DNA of 64,000 nt from Chlorocebus sabaeus. Taxonomy: Eukaryota; Chordata; Mammalia; Primates; Cercopithecidae. The DNA is taken from positions 73,279,236 through 73,343,235 of the forward strand of contig NC_132913.1 in NCBI RefSeq assembly GCF_047675955.1. The letters run 5' to 3'. Made by a program: the position numbers and the translations under genes. Below are positions 34,758-45,550 of this stretch, in pieces (position 1 is the first letter of the stretch; each line of letters starts with the position of its first letter). The notes under the pieces are model-generated. The model saw only the letters and a list, made by a program, of their open reading frames with translations, made no database searches and was not told the DNA's origin.

Positions 34758-34935
34758 AAGAGGCTTTGGAATCACATACTTGGGTTTAAATCTTAGCTCT
34801 GACATTTATAGCTGGTTGTTTGTGGATAAGTTATTTAAACTCTGTGTTTTAATTTCTTCATCAGCAAAGCTCAAAAACAGTCTTGTACTTACCTCATAGT
34901 ACACATTGCACAGCCTCAGTGAGTGTGTTATCACT
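34758..34935 (+). mobile_element. MIR SINE
   Basis: aggctttggaatcacatacttgggtttaaatcttagctctgacatttat, followed by ataagttatttaaactctgtgttttaatttcttcatc and cttacctcatag, in the order of the MIR core region. MIRs are tRNA-derived and were amplified by L2. Confidence 0.75.
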
Positions 34936-34953
34936 GATAAAGATCTATAATGA

Positions 34954-35222
34954 GGCCGGGCACAGTGGCTCACGCCTGTAATCCCAGCACTTTGGGAGGC
35001 CGAGGTGGGCGGATCACAAGGTCAGGAGATCGAGACCACGGTGAAACCCCGTCTCTACTAAAAATACAAAAAATTAGCCGGGCCTGGTTGCGGGCGCCTG
35101 TAGTCCCAGCTACTCAGGAGGCTGAGGCAGGAAAATGGCGTGAACCCGGGAGGCGGAGCTTGCAGTGAGCTGAGATCCGGCCACTGCACTCCAGCCTGGG
35201 CGACGGCGCGAGACTCCCGTCT

Positions 35223-35254
<32 letters not shown>
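34954..35254 (+). mobile_element. AluY, Old World monkey type
   Basis: Full-length Alu from ggccgggcacagtggctc with AluY features (gatcgagaccacggtgaaacc, gcgtgaacccgggaggcggagcttgcag) and a tail of 31 A. The gagatccggccac variant in the right monomer is the form common in cercopithecid AluY lineages. The pure A tail suggests a fairly recent insertion. I saw no convincing target duplication. Confidence 0.96.
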
Positions 35255-35257
<3 letters not shown>

Positions 35258-35585
35258 TTATAACGGGCTTACCAACAGTACTGACGGAACAAAGTCCTAT
35301 GAGATACTGGTGGTCATTTCCAGGCCTTCAGTAATTTCCCAGGTAAGAAAATGAGACATTTAAGAAATATCAGCTACACAGTTAAAATCTGGAAGATTAG
35401 GGCTCTATCTCAGATCTTCCATCTGTAAGTGTACTATCCTAATCCACATCCTGGTTTATATCGTGACGGGCATCTTTCTCCAGCTTGCCCTTCTTTTCTC
35501 CTCAACTCCACCCCACCATCTTCATCATCACTATTGACCTCATCATCACTGTCGTCATCATGATTACCACCTGAGCCAGGAGTTA
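35255..35585. other. Unassigned spacer
   Basis: Contains a CAT/ATC-rich patch (catcatcactattgacctcatcatcactgtcgtcatcatg) near 35523-35563. Nothing else recognised. Confidence 0.4.
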
Positions 35586-35770
35586 CTCATTTCCAACTCT
35601 GTGCCAGACACTGTATTTGTTATTTTACAATGATTACCCCAATGTTTCTCATAATAACTCTGGAAATGTTGGGTCATTGCTGGACACTTGAGAAACTGAA
35701 GCTATAAAACATTTAGGTAATATTTTTCAAAGACTTTGAGCTATTGATTGATAAAACTTGGAGCTAAAAC
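35586..35770 (-). mobile_element. MIR SINE, reverse strand
   Basis: ctctgtgccagacactgtatttgttattttacaatgattacccc, then cttgagaaactgaagctataaaacatttaggtaa, the antisense MIR order. Diverged but ordered. Confidence 0.7.
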
Positions 35771-35804
35771 TGTTTTTTGTAATGTCAAAGCCCAGGAGTT
35801 CTTT

Positions 35805-36640
35805 TAAAGCAGCTTTAGTGAGATATAATTCACATACCATAAAATTTACCTATTAAACCATTCAATTAAACAGTTTTTAGTTTACTACATTAATAATTTT
35901 TTAAATTTTTATAAAATACATATAATATAAAAGTTGCCATTTTAATCATCTTTAAGTGTACAGTTCATTTATCATATTCACAAAGTTGTACAACCATCAC
36001 TGTTCTTTATTTCTAAAACGTTTTTATCACCCCAAACAGCAACTCTGTAATGATAAAGTGTAACTCCTCATAAATGCCCTTTATCATGTTGAGAAAGTTT
36101 TCTCTTTCCTAGTTTTCTGAAAGGTAATTTTTTTCCATGAAAAGGTGTTGGATTTTGTCAAATGTCTTTTCTTTTTTAAATGTAATTTTATTGCCTTTTT
36201 CTTTAATCTTGTGTTTTTTAAAATAATTTTGACTTTTATTTTATATTCATGGGGTACATGTGCAGTTTTGTTACAAGGGTATATTATGTGATGCAGTGGT
36301 TTGGGGTACAACTGACCAATCACTCAGTTAGTGAACATGGTACCTGATAACTATCAGGCAATTTTTCAACTGCATTGATTGAGCTGATTATGTTTTCTCC
36401 CCTTAGTGCTATTAATGTGATACATTGCATTGATTGATGTTCTTATATTGAACTTCCCTGCATTCCTAGCATAAATCATCTTGATCCTTGTGTATAATCC
36501 TTTTAATATGCTGTAGGATTCAGTTTGCTAGTATATTGTTAGTGGGTTTTGCATTTAGACTTACAAAGAGCATTGGTTTATAATCTTCCTTTAATGTCTT
36601 TATCTGGTTTTGATATCAGTGCTAGATAATAAAGTACTCA
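35805..36640 (-). mobile_element. Old L1M fragment, reverse strand, split by a younger L1 3' end
   Basis: Reverse-strand L1M: the 3' UTR at 35805-36060 (agtgagatataattcacataccataaaatttacc; caaagttgtacaaccatcactg) joins ORF2 sequence at 36065-36200. It resumes at about 36371-36640 with the RT region (tgtaggattcagtttgctagtatattg; ctggttttgatatcagtgctag). ORF2 3' sequence is missing between UTR and RT, so the copy has an internal deletion. Confidence 0.68.
36215..36370 (-). mobile_element. Younger L1 3'-end insertion inside the L1M
   Basis: ttttattttatattcatggggtacatgtgcagttttgttacaagggtatattatgtgatg, ending at about acctgataactatcaggca, is a 5'-truncated L1 3' UTR on the reverse strand, interrupting L1M ORF2. 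Confidence 0.68.
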
Positions 36641-36650
36641 AAAAAGTTTT

Positions 36651-36932
36651 GGCCAGGCGCAGTGGTCACGCCTGCAATTCCAGCACTTTGGGAGGCCAAG
36701 GCAGGTAGATCACAAGATCAGGAGTTCAAGACCAGCCTAGCCAAAATGGTGAAACTCTGTATCTACTAAAAGTACAAAAATTAGCCCGGCACTCTAGCAA
36801 CCGCCTGTAATCCAGCTACTAGGAAGACTGAGGCAGAGAATTGCTTGAACCCAGGAGGCGGAGGTTGCAGCGAGCCAAGATAGTGCCACTCTAACCTGGA
36901 TGACAGAGCGAGACTCCATTTAAAAAAAAAAA
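36651..36932 (+). mobile_element. AluS-like element with target duplication
   Basis: ggccaggcgcagtggtcacgcc through gagactccattt plus A tail. AluS-type spellings (caggagttcaagaccagcctagcc; gcttgaacccaggaggcggagg). Flanked by aaaaaagtttt at 36640-36650 and 36933-36943, eleven of eleven. Accumulated indels show moderate age. Confidence 0.95.
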
Positions 36933-37159
36933 AAAAAAGTTTTAGAAACCCACCATATTGATAAGAGTATGTCAAAGGAACACAGGAATCAATTGAAAGT
37001 GCTCCCAGTGGTTATGCCGAAATAAGTTGAGCAAGGGAGTAAAGCATTGGATTATAACCCAAAGCATAAACTAAATATTCATGAGTCCATACTGATATAC
37101 AATAAGCAAATTTCTGTATTATCTTTTCAGTACTCCTTTAAATCTAAAACTGTTCTTAA

Positions 37160-37285
37160 GACCGGGTGTGGTAGGTCAAGCCTGTAATCCCAGCACTTTG
37201 GGAGGCCGAGACGGGTGGATCACGAGGTCAGAAGATCGAGACCATCCTGGCTAACACGGTGAAACCCTGTCTCTACTAAAAAATA

Positions 37286-37324
<39 letters not shown>
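37160..37324 (+). mobile_element. Left-monomer half Alu (AluY-like) with target duplication
   Basis: Carries only the left Alu arm, from accgggtgtggtaggtc to ctctactaaaaaatac, which then runs straight into an A tail of more than 30 bases. AluY spellings occur (gatcacgaggtcag, gagaccatcctggctaacacgg). The flanks ctgttcttaa at 37150-37159 and 37325-37334 are a perfect 10-base duplication. The insertion itself is therefore monomeric rather than a later deletion. Confidence 0.93.
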
Positions 37325-37327
<3 letters not shown>

Positions 37328-37334
37328 TTCTTAA

Positions 37335-38056
37335 AATACTGCATCTATTTAAAATTAAGGCAAAACAAAAAATATGATGGTGGGGCAATCATATATTTTG
37401 GAATACAAAGGCTGGAATACAAAGATATATTTAAAAATATAAGAAATATATCTAAAGAGAACTCTACAGATGTGACTATTTTCACATGTAAACCAATGTT
37501 TGGAGTTGATAAGTGGTTGAATTTCTAATTCTGTGAGAACTCTAACTTTGGTTAACTTTCTAATTTTATAGCATATTTAATTATCTCTTAATTGTAACAT
37601 GCTAAAGGCAATAAAAATTTCAATCCTCCCTATTAGTTTTATCCTTTCTAACCTCTTCACTAGAGGTTTGAGTCAATTTTGCTCCCCAGAAGGTGTTTGG
37701 CAGTTTCTGGGGCCATTTTTGGCTTTCACAACTATAGGAGTAGAAGTTATGCTGATGTTCTTTGAGAACAAAAACATACGTAGTGAGTAGAAGTCAGGTT
37801 TGCTACTAAACATCCTACAATAAATGACAACTCCTAACAACAAAGAATTACCTGGCCCCATATGTCAATAGTACTAAGAATATTGAGAAACCTTGCCCTG
37901 GATTTATAAGTCTGTATTCTCAGTTACCTCAAATGAAAGCTTTATCAAATATTTTGCCATTATATAAGACAAATCACCAATTTTCCAGTCTTTATTTTAC
38001 CAAATAAACAACTGACCCATTATTAAGGATTTTCTTAGTGCTACACTTTAATTTTG
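37335..38056. other. Unassigned sequence
   Basis: Nothing recognised. Segment 37660-37860 (gtttggcagtttctggggcca, ctactaaacatcctaca) may be a diverged old repeat. Confidence 0.4.
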
Positions 38057-38320
38057 GGACCAATCTTTGTTTGTTTGTTTGTTTTACATTTTTTATTTCC
38101 ATAGGTTTTGGAGGAACAGGTGGTATTTGGTTACATGAGTAAGTTCTTTAGTGGTAATTTGTGAGATTTTGATGCATCCATCACCCGAGGAGTATACACT
38201 GAACCCAATTTATAGTCTTTTATCCCTCACCCCCTTCCCACCCTTTCCCCCTGAGTCCTCAAAGTCAATTGTATCATTCTTATGCCTTTGCATCCTCATA
38301 GCTTAGCTCCCATCCTGTAT
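38057..38320 (-). mobile_element. 5'-truncated L1 3' end, reverse strand
   Basis: Tail complement (tttgtttgtttgtttgtttt), then attttttatttccataggttttggaggaacaggtggtatttgg through ttcccaccctttccccctgagtcc to about 38320. This is the 3' UTR of an L1PB/L1PA-type element with nothing upstream. Confidence 0.85.
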
Positions 38321-39329
38321 CAGCCTGGGTGTACTAGCATATAATGAAGTGTACTTTTAAATAATGAAGAGCCATACAATAATTTTTAAATCTTTGTTTA
38401 CCAGTCGTATTACGTGTCCATTTTAATATGGATAGGAGACATTAAATGATCATAGTGACAGGAAGAAGAAAGAACGCTGAAGGTCTTACACCAGCTATAA
38501 GATACTGCAGTCCAAAGCTACCTTCTTCTACAGTTTGTGGCAAGAACTAACCCTGTGGTGGCCACCAAACTGTGAGTAGGGAAAGGAACCATAACTATAC
38601 AATGTTTCTGGAAGTAAATAATCATCAAATAGGATTGAACATATACAATTTTACATCATTTTTTTTAGTTTCAACTTAATATTTTGTTCTATAATTGTAT
38701 ACAATATTTTACCTATGTTCACACTATTATCACATAGTCTTCAAAATCGGTGTTTTTAGTGTCATATTATTTGATAGAATAGACTAACACCACCTCAAAA
38801 ACTATTCTCCAGTTGAGGTGTTTAGATTTTTTTCTGCTTTCTGTTAGCTTACATGTTGCTTACGTCAGTAACAATCAGTGTTAAGTTACAGTAAAAATAT
38901 CCTAATGTCAGGAAGTTAAGGTAACAAAAATGTATTTCTTTTTCATACTATGTACATTTCCAATGTGATTAGGCTGTGGACTCTGCTCTACATCCTTCTC
39001 CCTCTGGGATCCAGGCTGACTGACCAAAATCTATCTGGAATGTTGCTGATTGTCATGGTAAAATGAGAGGGAAAAGAAACTCCGAACGATTTAATACCAG
39101 TAATAAAAATCTCAAAACAAGAAATGACATGACATACATCATTTCTGTTTATAACTCATTGGTCAGATTTAATCACTTGATACTATGCAAACAAAAGAGC
39201 ACTGGAATGTACAGTCTTACCATGTGCTTAGAATATTACAATGCTGAGACTTTAATGACCACAAAACTTCCAAGCAGCCCATTTCATCACAAGCCAGGAA
39301 GCCAAGGAGGAAAAAAAAAAAAGACGGTT
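38321..39329. other. Unassigned sequence
   Basis: No gene or named repeat recognised. Confidence 0.4.
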
Positions 39330-39840
39330 TCATGAGGCAGGCGCAAAGACTTGCTGCTTTGTACAGTTTCAGGATTTGGTGTCCTGCATCCCAGCCACTC
39401 CAGCTTTGGCTAAAGTGAGCCAAAGTACAGCCTGGGCCTTGGCTACAGAAGGCATCTCTTATGAGGTTGTGGTTAAGCTGTCAGCCATAAATATGGTCTC
39501 TGAAAATAAGACTGGGACCATAGGATCCAATCTAAGCACCCTCACATGTGTCTTAGCAGGAAGTTATTTTTCCTCACGCTGTGGGTCATCTCATAAGACT
39601 GCCCATGACCTGGTTTCTTCTAGAAAAGTGGAGAAAGAGAGAGAGAAAGACACTGGGGGAAAGTAAAAACTTACATGATTTGATCCTATAAGTGACATAC
39701 CACTACTCCTGTATTCTATGGGTCACACAGAACAGCCCTGGTACAATTTGAGCAGGGGTTACACAATGATGTATAAGGCCCACAGGTGGAATTATTGAGG
39801 GTCGTCTTTGGGGGCTAACTACCTCAGCAAAATACATGAG
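39330..39840 (+). mobile_element. Diverged interspersed repeats (part MaLR-internal-like)
   Basis: 39330-39460 (cagtttcaggatttggtgtcctgcatcccagccactccagctttggctaaa) resembles the MaLR internal region, compare ccttgggacttggcaccctgcatcccagctgctccagc at 18567 in the provirus. 39461-39840 (gggtcatctcataagactgcccatgacctgg; ctcctgtattctatgggtcacacagaac) is an old common repeat I cannot name. Confidence 0.45.
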
Positions 39841-40365
39841 TTCCCATGAAGACAGAAGAGTAGATATTGTTGTATGAAAAGGTGGTTTACCTTTTTCTAC
39901 ACTATAAAGCAGAGTCATCAGCTGAGACTGAGGAAGGCAAGACACTTGTTAGAATTTTGTGGCAAGGAATGAATGTTTAAATGTAAAGCTTCTTAGAGAC
40001 TGGGAAGAAAATAAAGATCTGTGATAGGATTGCCATAATATGCTGAATGACCACTCATTCTTGGTCATAAATTAAGGTATGACCGGTTATCATAATGTGT
40101 TTTTCTCCAACCATGTTTTGTTGTTTGTTGGTAGGCTCAGGAAAAGTGAACTACTGAATTTAAACAAGGTACAGGTTTTGCAATGAAAATGCAATGGGAA
40201 AAAAGTTATAAGGAAACCAAAAGTATTTGCCAATAAACTATTAAATACAATCAAATAATATGTGTCATGGATAAATGCTAGGGAGTAGATATCAAACAAC
40301 AGAATAATGATCAGAGGGTGAGCTACTTGAAATAAAATATTTGTAAGCCTTCAGGGATGTATCAA
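39841..40365. other. Unassigned sequence
   Basis: Nothing recognised. Confidence 0.4.
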
Positions 40366-40376
40366 TACTTTATTTA
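40366..40376. repeat. Left target-site duplication of reverse L1
   Basis: tactttattta, identical to 46611-46621, immediately beyond the L1 5' end. In the L1 sense the nick falls at ttta/aa, close to the endonuclease preference. Confidence 0.75.
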
Positions 40377-40430
40377 TTTATTTACTTTTTTTTCTTTGCA
40401 GTAAGCTGACATGTTTATTTTATACATATA
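40377..40430 (-). other. Candidate L1 3' transduction with second poly(A)
   Basis: In the L1 sense, after the first A-rich tail comes unique sequence at about 40430-40398 containing aataaa (40414-40419). Twenty bases later a run of eight or more A begins, followed by a further A-rich tract up to the target duplication. The AATAAA-to-tail spacing is right for cleavage and polyadenylation downstream of the L1's own signal. Confidence 0.6.
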
Positions 40431-40672
40431 TTTATTTATTTATTTTTATTATTGTACTTTAAGTTCTAGGGTACATGTGCATAATGTGCAGGTTTGTTAC
40501 ATATGTATACTTGTGCCATGTGGGTGTGCTGCACCCATCAACTCATCAGCACCCATCAACTCATCATTTACATCAGGTATAACTCCCAATGCAATCCCTT
40601 CCCCCTCCCCCCTCCCCATGATAGGCCCTGGTGTGTGATGTTCCCCTTCCTGAGTCCAAGTGATCTCATTGT

Positions 40673-43600
40673 TCAGTTCCCACCTATGAGTGAGAACATG
40701 CGGTGCTTGGTTTTCTGTTCTTGTGATAGTTTGCTGACAATGATGGTTTCCAGCTGCATCCATGTCCCTACAAAGGACACTAACTCATCCTTTTTTATGG
40801 CTGCATAGTATTCCATGGTGTATATGTGCCACATTTTCTTAATCCAGTCTGTCACTGATGGACATTTGGGTTGATTCCAAGTCTTTGCCATTGTGAATAG
40901 TGCCGCAATAAACATACATGTGCATGTGTCTTTATGGCAGCATGATTTATAATCCTTTGGGTATATACCCAGTAATGGGATGGCTGGGTCATATGATACT
41001 TCTAGATCTAGATCCTTGAGGAATCACCATACTGTTTTCCATAATGGTTGAACTAGTTTACAGTCCCACCAACAGTGTAAAAGTGTTCCTATTTCTCCAC
41101 ATCCTCTCCAGCACCTGTTGTTTCCTGACTTTTTAATGATTGCCATTCTAACTGGTGTGAGATGGTATCTCACTGTGGTTTTGATTTGCATTTCTCTGAT
41201 GGCCAGTGATGATGAGCATTTTTTCATATGTCTGTTGGCTGTATGCATGTCTTCTTTTGAGAAATGCCTGTTCATATCCTTTGCCGACTTTTTGATGGGG
41301 TTGTTCATTTTTTTCTTATAAATTTGTTTGAGTTTTTTGTAGGTTCTGGATATTAGCCCTTTGTCAGATGAGTAGATTGCAAAAACTTTCTCCCATTCAG
41401 TAGGCTGCCTGTTCACTCTGATGGTACTTTCTTTTGCTGTGCAAAACCTCTTTAGTTTAATGAGATCACATTTGTCAATTTTGGCTTTTGTTGCTGTTGC
41501 TTTTGGTGTTTTAGACATGAAGTCCTTGCCCATGCCTATGTCCTGAATGGTACTACCTAGGTTTTCTTCTAGGGTTTTTATGGTTTTAGGTCTAACATTT
41601 AAGTCTCTAATCCATCTTGAATTAATTTTCGCATAAGGAGTAAGGAAAGGATCCAGTTTCAGCTTTCTACTTATGGCTAGCCAATTTTCCCAGCACCATT
41701 TATTAAATAGGGAATCCTTTCCCCATTTCTTGTTTTTCTCAGGTTTGTCAAAGATCAGCTGGCTGTAGATGTGTGGTATTATTTCTGAGGACTCTGTTCT
41801 GTTCCATTGGTCTATATCTCTGTTTTGGTACAAGTACTATGCTGTTTTGGTTACTGTAGCCTTGTAGTATAGTTTGAAGTCAGGTAGCGTGATGCCTCCA
41901 GCTTTGTTCTTTTGACTTAGGATTGTCTTGGCAATGCGGGGTCTTTTTTGATTCCATATGAACTTCAAAGCAGTTTTTTCCAATTCTATGAAGAAACTCA
42001 TTGATAGCTTGATGGGGATGGCATTGAATCTTTAAATTACCTTGGACACTATGGCCATTTTCACGATATTGATTCTTCCTATCCATGAGTATGGTATATT
42101 ATTCCATTTGTTTGTGTCCTCTTTTATTTCACTGAGCAGTGGTTTGTAGTTCTCCTTGAAGAGGTCCTTTACATCCCTTGTAAGTTGGATTCCTAGGTAT
42201 TTTATTCTCTTTGAAGCAATTGTGAATATAAGTTCATTCATGATTTGGCTCTCTGTTTGTCTGTTACTGGTGTATAAGAATGCTTGTGATTTTTGCACAT
42301 TAATTTTGTATCCTGAGACTTTGCTGAAGTTGCTTATCAGCTTACGGAGATTTTGGGCTGAGACGATGGAGTTTTCTAAATATACAAGCATGTTATCTGC
42401 AAAGAGGGACAATTTGACTTCTTCTTTTCCTAACTGAATACCCTTGATTTCTTTCTTTTGCCTGATTGCCCTAGCCAGAACTTCCAATACTATGTTGAAT
42501 AGGAGTGGTGAGAGAGGGCATCCCTGTCTTGTGCCAGCTTTCAAAGGGAATGCTTCCAGTTTTTGCCCATTCAGTATGATATTGGCTGTGGGTTTGTCAT
42601 AAATAGCTCTTATTATTTTGAGATACGTTTCATCAATACCAAATTTATTGAGAGTTTTTAGCATGAAAGACTGTTGAATTTTCTCAAAGTCCTTTGTATC
42701 TATTGAGATAATCATGTTGTTTTTGTCTTTGGTTCTGTTTATATGCTGGATTACGTTTATTGATTTGCGTATGTTGAACCAGCCTTGCATCCCAGGGATG
42801 AAGCCCACTTGATCATGGTGGATAAGCTTTTTGATGTGCTGCTGAATCCGGTTTGCCAGTATTTTATTGAGGATTTTTGCATCGATGTTCATCAGGGATA
42901 TTGGTCTAAAATTCTCTTTCTTTGTTGTATCTCTGCCAGGCCTTGGTATCAGGATGATGCCGGCCTCATAAAATGAGTTAGGGAGGATTCCCTCTTTTTC
43001 TATTGATTGGAATAGTTTCAGAAGGAATGGTGTCAGCTCCTCCTTATACCTCTGGTAGAATTCGGCTATGAATCCATCTGGTCCTGGACTTTTTTTGGTT
43101 GGTATGCTGTTAATTATTGCCTCAATTTCAGAGCCTGCTTTTGGTCTCTTCAGGGATTCAGCTTCTTCCTGGTTTAGTCTTGGGAGAGTGTAAGTGTCCA
43201 GGAAATTATCCATTTCGTCTAGATTTTCTAGTTTATTTGCATAGAGGTTTTTACAGTATTCTCTGATGGTAGTTTGTATTTATGTGGAGTCGGTGCTGAT
43301 ATCCCCTTTATCATTTTTTCTTGCTTCTATTTGATTCTTCTCTCTTTTCTTATTGGTCTTGCTAGCGGTCTATGAATTTTGTTGATCTTTTCAAAAAACC
43401 AACTCGTGGATTCATTGTTTTTGGGAGGGTTTTTTGTGTCTCTATCTCCTTCAGTTCTGCTCTGATCTTAGTTATTTCTTGCCTTCTGCTAGCTTTTGAA
43501 TGTGTTTGCTCTTGCTTCTCTAGTTTTTAATTGTGATGTTAGAGTATCAATTTTAGATCTTTCCAGCTTTCTCTTGTGGGCATTTAGTGCTATAAATTTG

Positions 43601-44481
43601 CCTCTACACACTGCTTTAAATGTGTCCCAAAGATTCTGGTATGTTGTATCTTTATTCTCATTGGTTTCAGAGAACATCTTTATTTCTGCCTTCATTTCGT
43701 TATGTACCCAGTAGTCATTCAGGAGCAGGTTATTCAGTTTCCACGTAGTTGAGCAGTTTTGATTGAGCTTCTTAGTCCTGAGTTCTAGTTTGATTGCACT
43801 GTGGTCTGTGAGACAGTTTGTTATAATGTCTGTTCTTGTACATTTGCTGAGGAGTGCTTTACTTCCAATTATGTGATCAATTTTGGAATAAGTGTGATGG
43901 GTGCTGAGAAGAATGTATATTCTGTTGATTTGGGGTGGAGAGTTCTGTAGATGTCTATTAGGTCTGTTTGCTGCAGAGATGAGTTCAAGTCCTGGATATC
44001 CTTATTGTCTCATTGGTCTGTCTAATGTTGACAGTGGGGTGTTGAAGTCTCCCATTATTATTGTATGGGGGTCTCAGTCTCTTTGTAAGTCTCTAAGGAC
44101 TTGCTTTATGAATCTGGGTGCTCCTGTATTTGATGCATATATATTTAGGATAGTTAGCTCTTCCTGTTGAATTGATCCCTTTACCATTATGTAATGACCT
44201 TCTTTGTCTTTTTTAATCTTTGATGGTTTAAAGTCTGTTTCATCAGAGACTAGTATTGAAACCCCTGCTTTTTTTTGTTCTCCATTTGCTTGGTAGATCT
44301 TCCTCCATCCCTTTATTTTGAGCCTATGTATGTCTCTGCATGTGAGATGGGTCTCCTGAATACAGCAAACTCATGGGTCTTGACTCTTTATCCAGTTTGC
44401 CAGTCTGTGTCTTTTAATTGGAGCATTTAGTCCATTTACATTTAAGGTTAATATTGTTATGTGTGAACTTGATCCTGCCAT
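40673..44481 (-). pseudogene. L1 ORF2p remnant, reverse strand (broken)
   Basis: Span of about 1270 codons from the ATG at 44481 (MAGSSSHITILTLNVNG) to the SLIGGN end at 40673. The endonuclease half is interrupted by a TGA near 44083 and frameshifts. The RT half is open for 393 codons (43213-42032). Its catalytic motif reads FADN instead of FADD: codon 42392-42394 is AAC, a G to A change. A 269-codon C-terminal frame (41833-41024) keeps the cysteine-rich CWRGCGEIGTLLHCWWDC motif, then stops at a CGA-to-TGA change before the last block (40915-40673). Confidence 0.93.
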
Positions 44482-44546
44482 TTTGATATTAACTGATTAT
44501 TTTGCTCATTAGTTGATGCAGTTTCTTCCTATCATTTTGATGGTCT

Positions 44547-45550
44547 TTACATTTTGGCATGTTTTTGCAATGGCTGGTACCGGTTGTTCCTTTCCATGTT
44601 TAGTGCTTCCTTCAGAGTCTCTTGTAAGGCAGGCCTGGTGGTGACAAAATCTCTACCTGTAAAGATTTTATTTCTCCTTCATTTATGAAACTTAGTTTGG
44701 TTGGATATGAAATTCTGGGTTGAAAATTCTTTTCTTTAAAAATGTTGAATATTGGCCCCCAGTCTCTTCTGGCTTGGAGAGTTTCTGCCGAGAGATCTGC
44801 TGTTAGTCTGATGGGCTTCCCTTTGTGGGTAACCCGACCTTTCTCTCTGGCTGCCCTTAAGATATTTTCCTTTATTTCAACTTTGGTGAATCTGGCAATT
44901 ATGTGTCTTGGAGTTGCTCTTCTCGAGGAGTATCTTTGTGGTGTTCTCTGTATTTCCTGAATTTGAATGTTGGCCTGCCCTACTAGGTTGGGGAAGTTCT
45001 CCTGGATGATATCCTGAAGAGTGTTTTCCAACTTGGTTCCATTTTCCCCCTCACTTTCAGGCACCCCAATCAGACGTAGATTTGGTCTTTTTACATAATC
45101 CCATACTTCTTGCAGGCTTTGTTCATTTCTTTTTCTTCTTTTTTCTTTAGATTTCTCTTCTCACTTCATTTTATTCATTTGATCCTCAATCGCTGATACT
45201 CTTTCTTCCAGTTGATCGAGTTGGTTACTGAAGCTTGTGCATTTGTCACGTATTTCTCGTGTCATGGTTTTCATCTCTGTCCGTTCGTTTATGGCCTTCT
45301 CTGCATTAATTATTCTAGTTTTCAATTCTTCCACTCTTTTTTCAAGATTTTTAGTTTCTTTGCACTGGGTACGTAATTCCTCCTTTAGCTCTGAGAAGTT
45401 TGATGGACTGAAGCCTTCTTCTCTCATCTCATCAAAGTCATTCTCCGTCCAGCTTTGATCTGTTGCTGGCGATGAGCTGCATTCCTTTGGAGGGGGAGAT
45501 GTGCTCTTATTTTTTGAATTTCCAGCTTTTCTGCCCTGCTTTTTCCCCAT
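44547..45550 (-). pseudogene. L1 ORF1p remnant, reverse strand (one early stop, one deletion)
   Basis: Starts MGKKQGRKAGNSKNKS at 45550 and is open for 129 codons through the coiled coil to a TGA at 45163-45161, where the family has CGA. The frame stays in register past this stop and is open to 44612, covering the RRM and C-terminal domain (PESEGENGTKLENT, RRATPRHIIARF). A deletion of about 16 bases near 44655 then shifts it. The stop is at the same codon as in the forward copy (7646-7648). Apart from it and the late deletion this ORF1 is the best preserved here. Confidence 0.93.
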
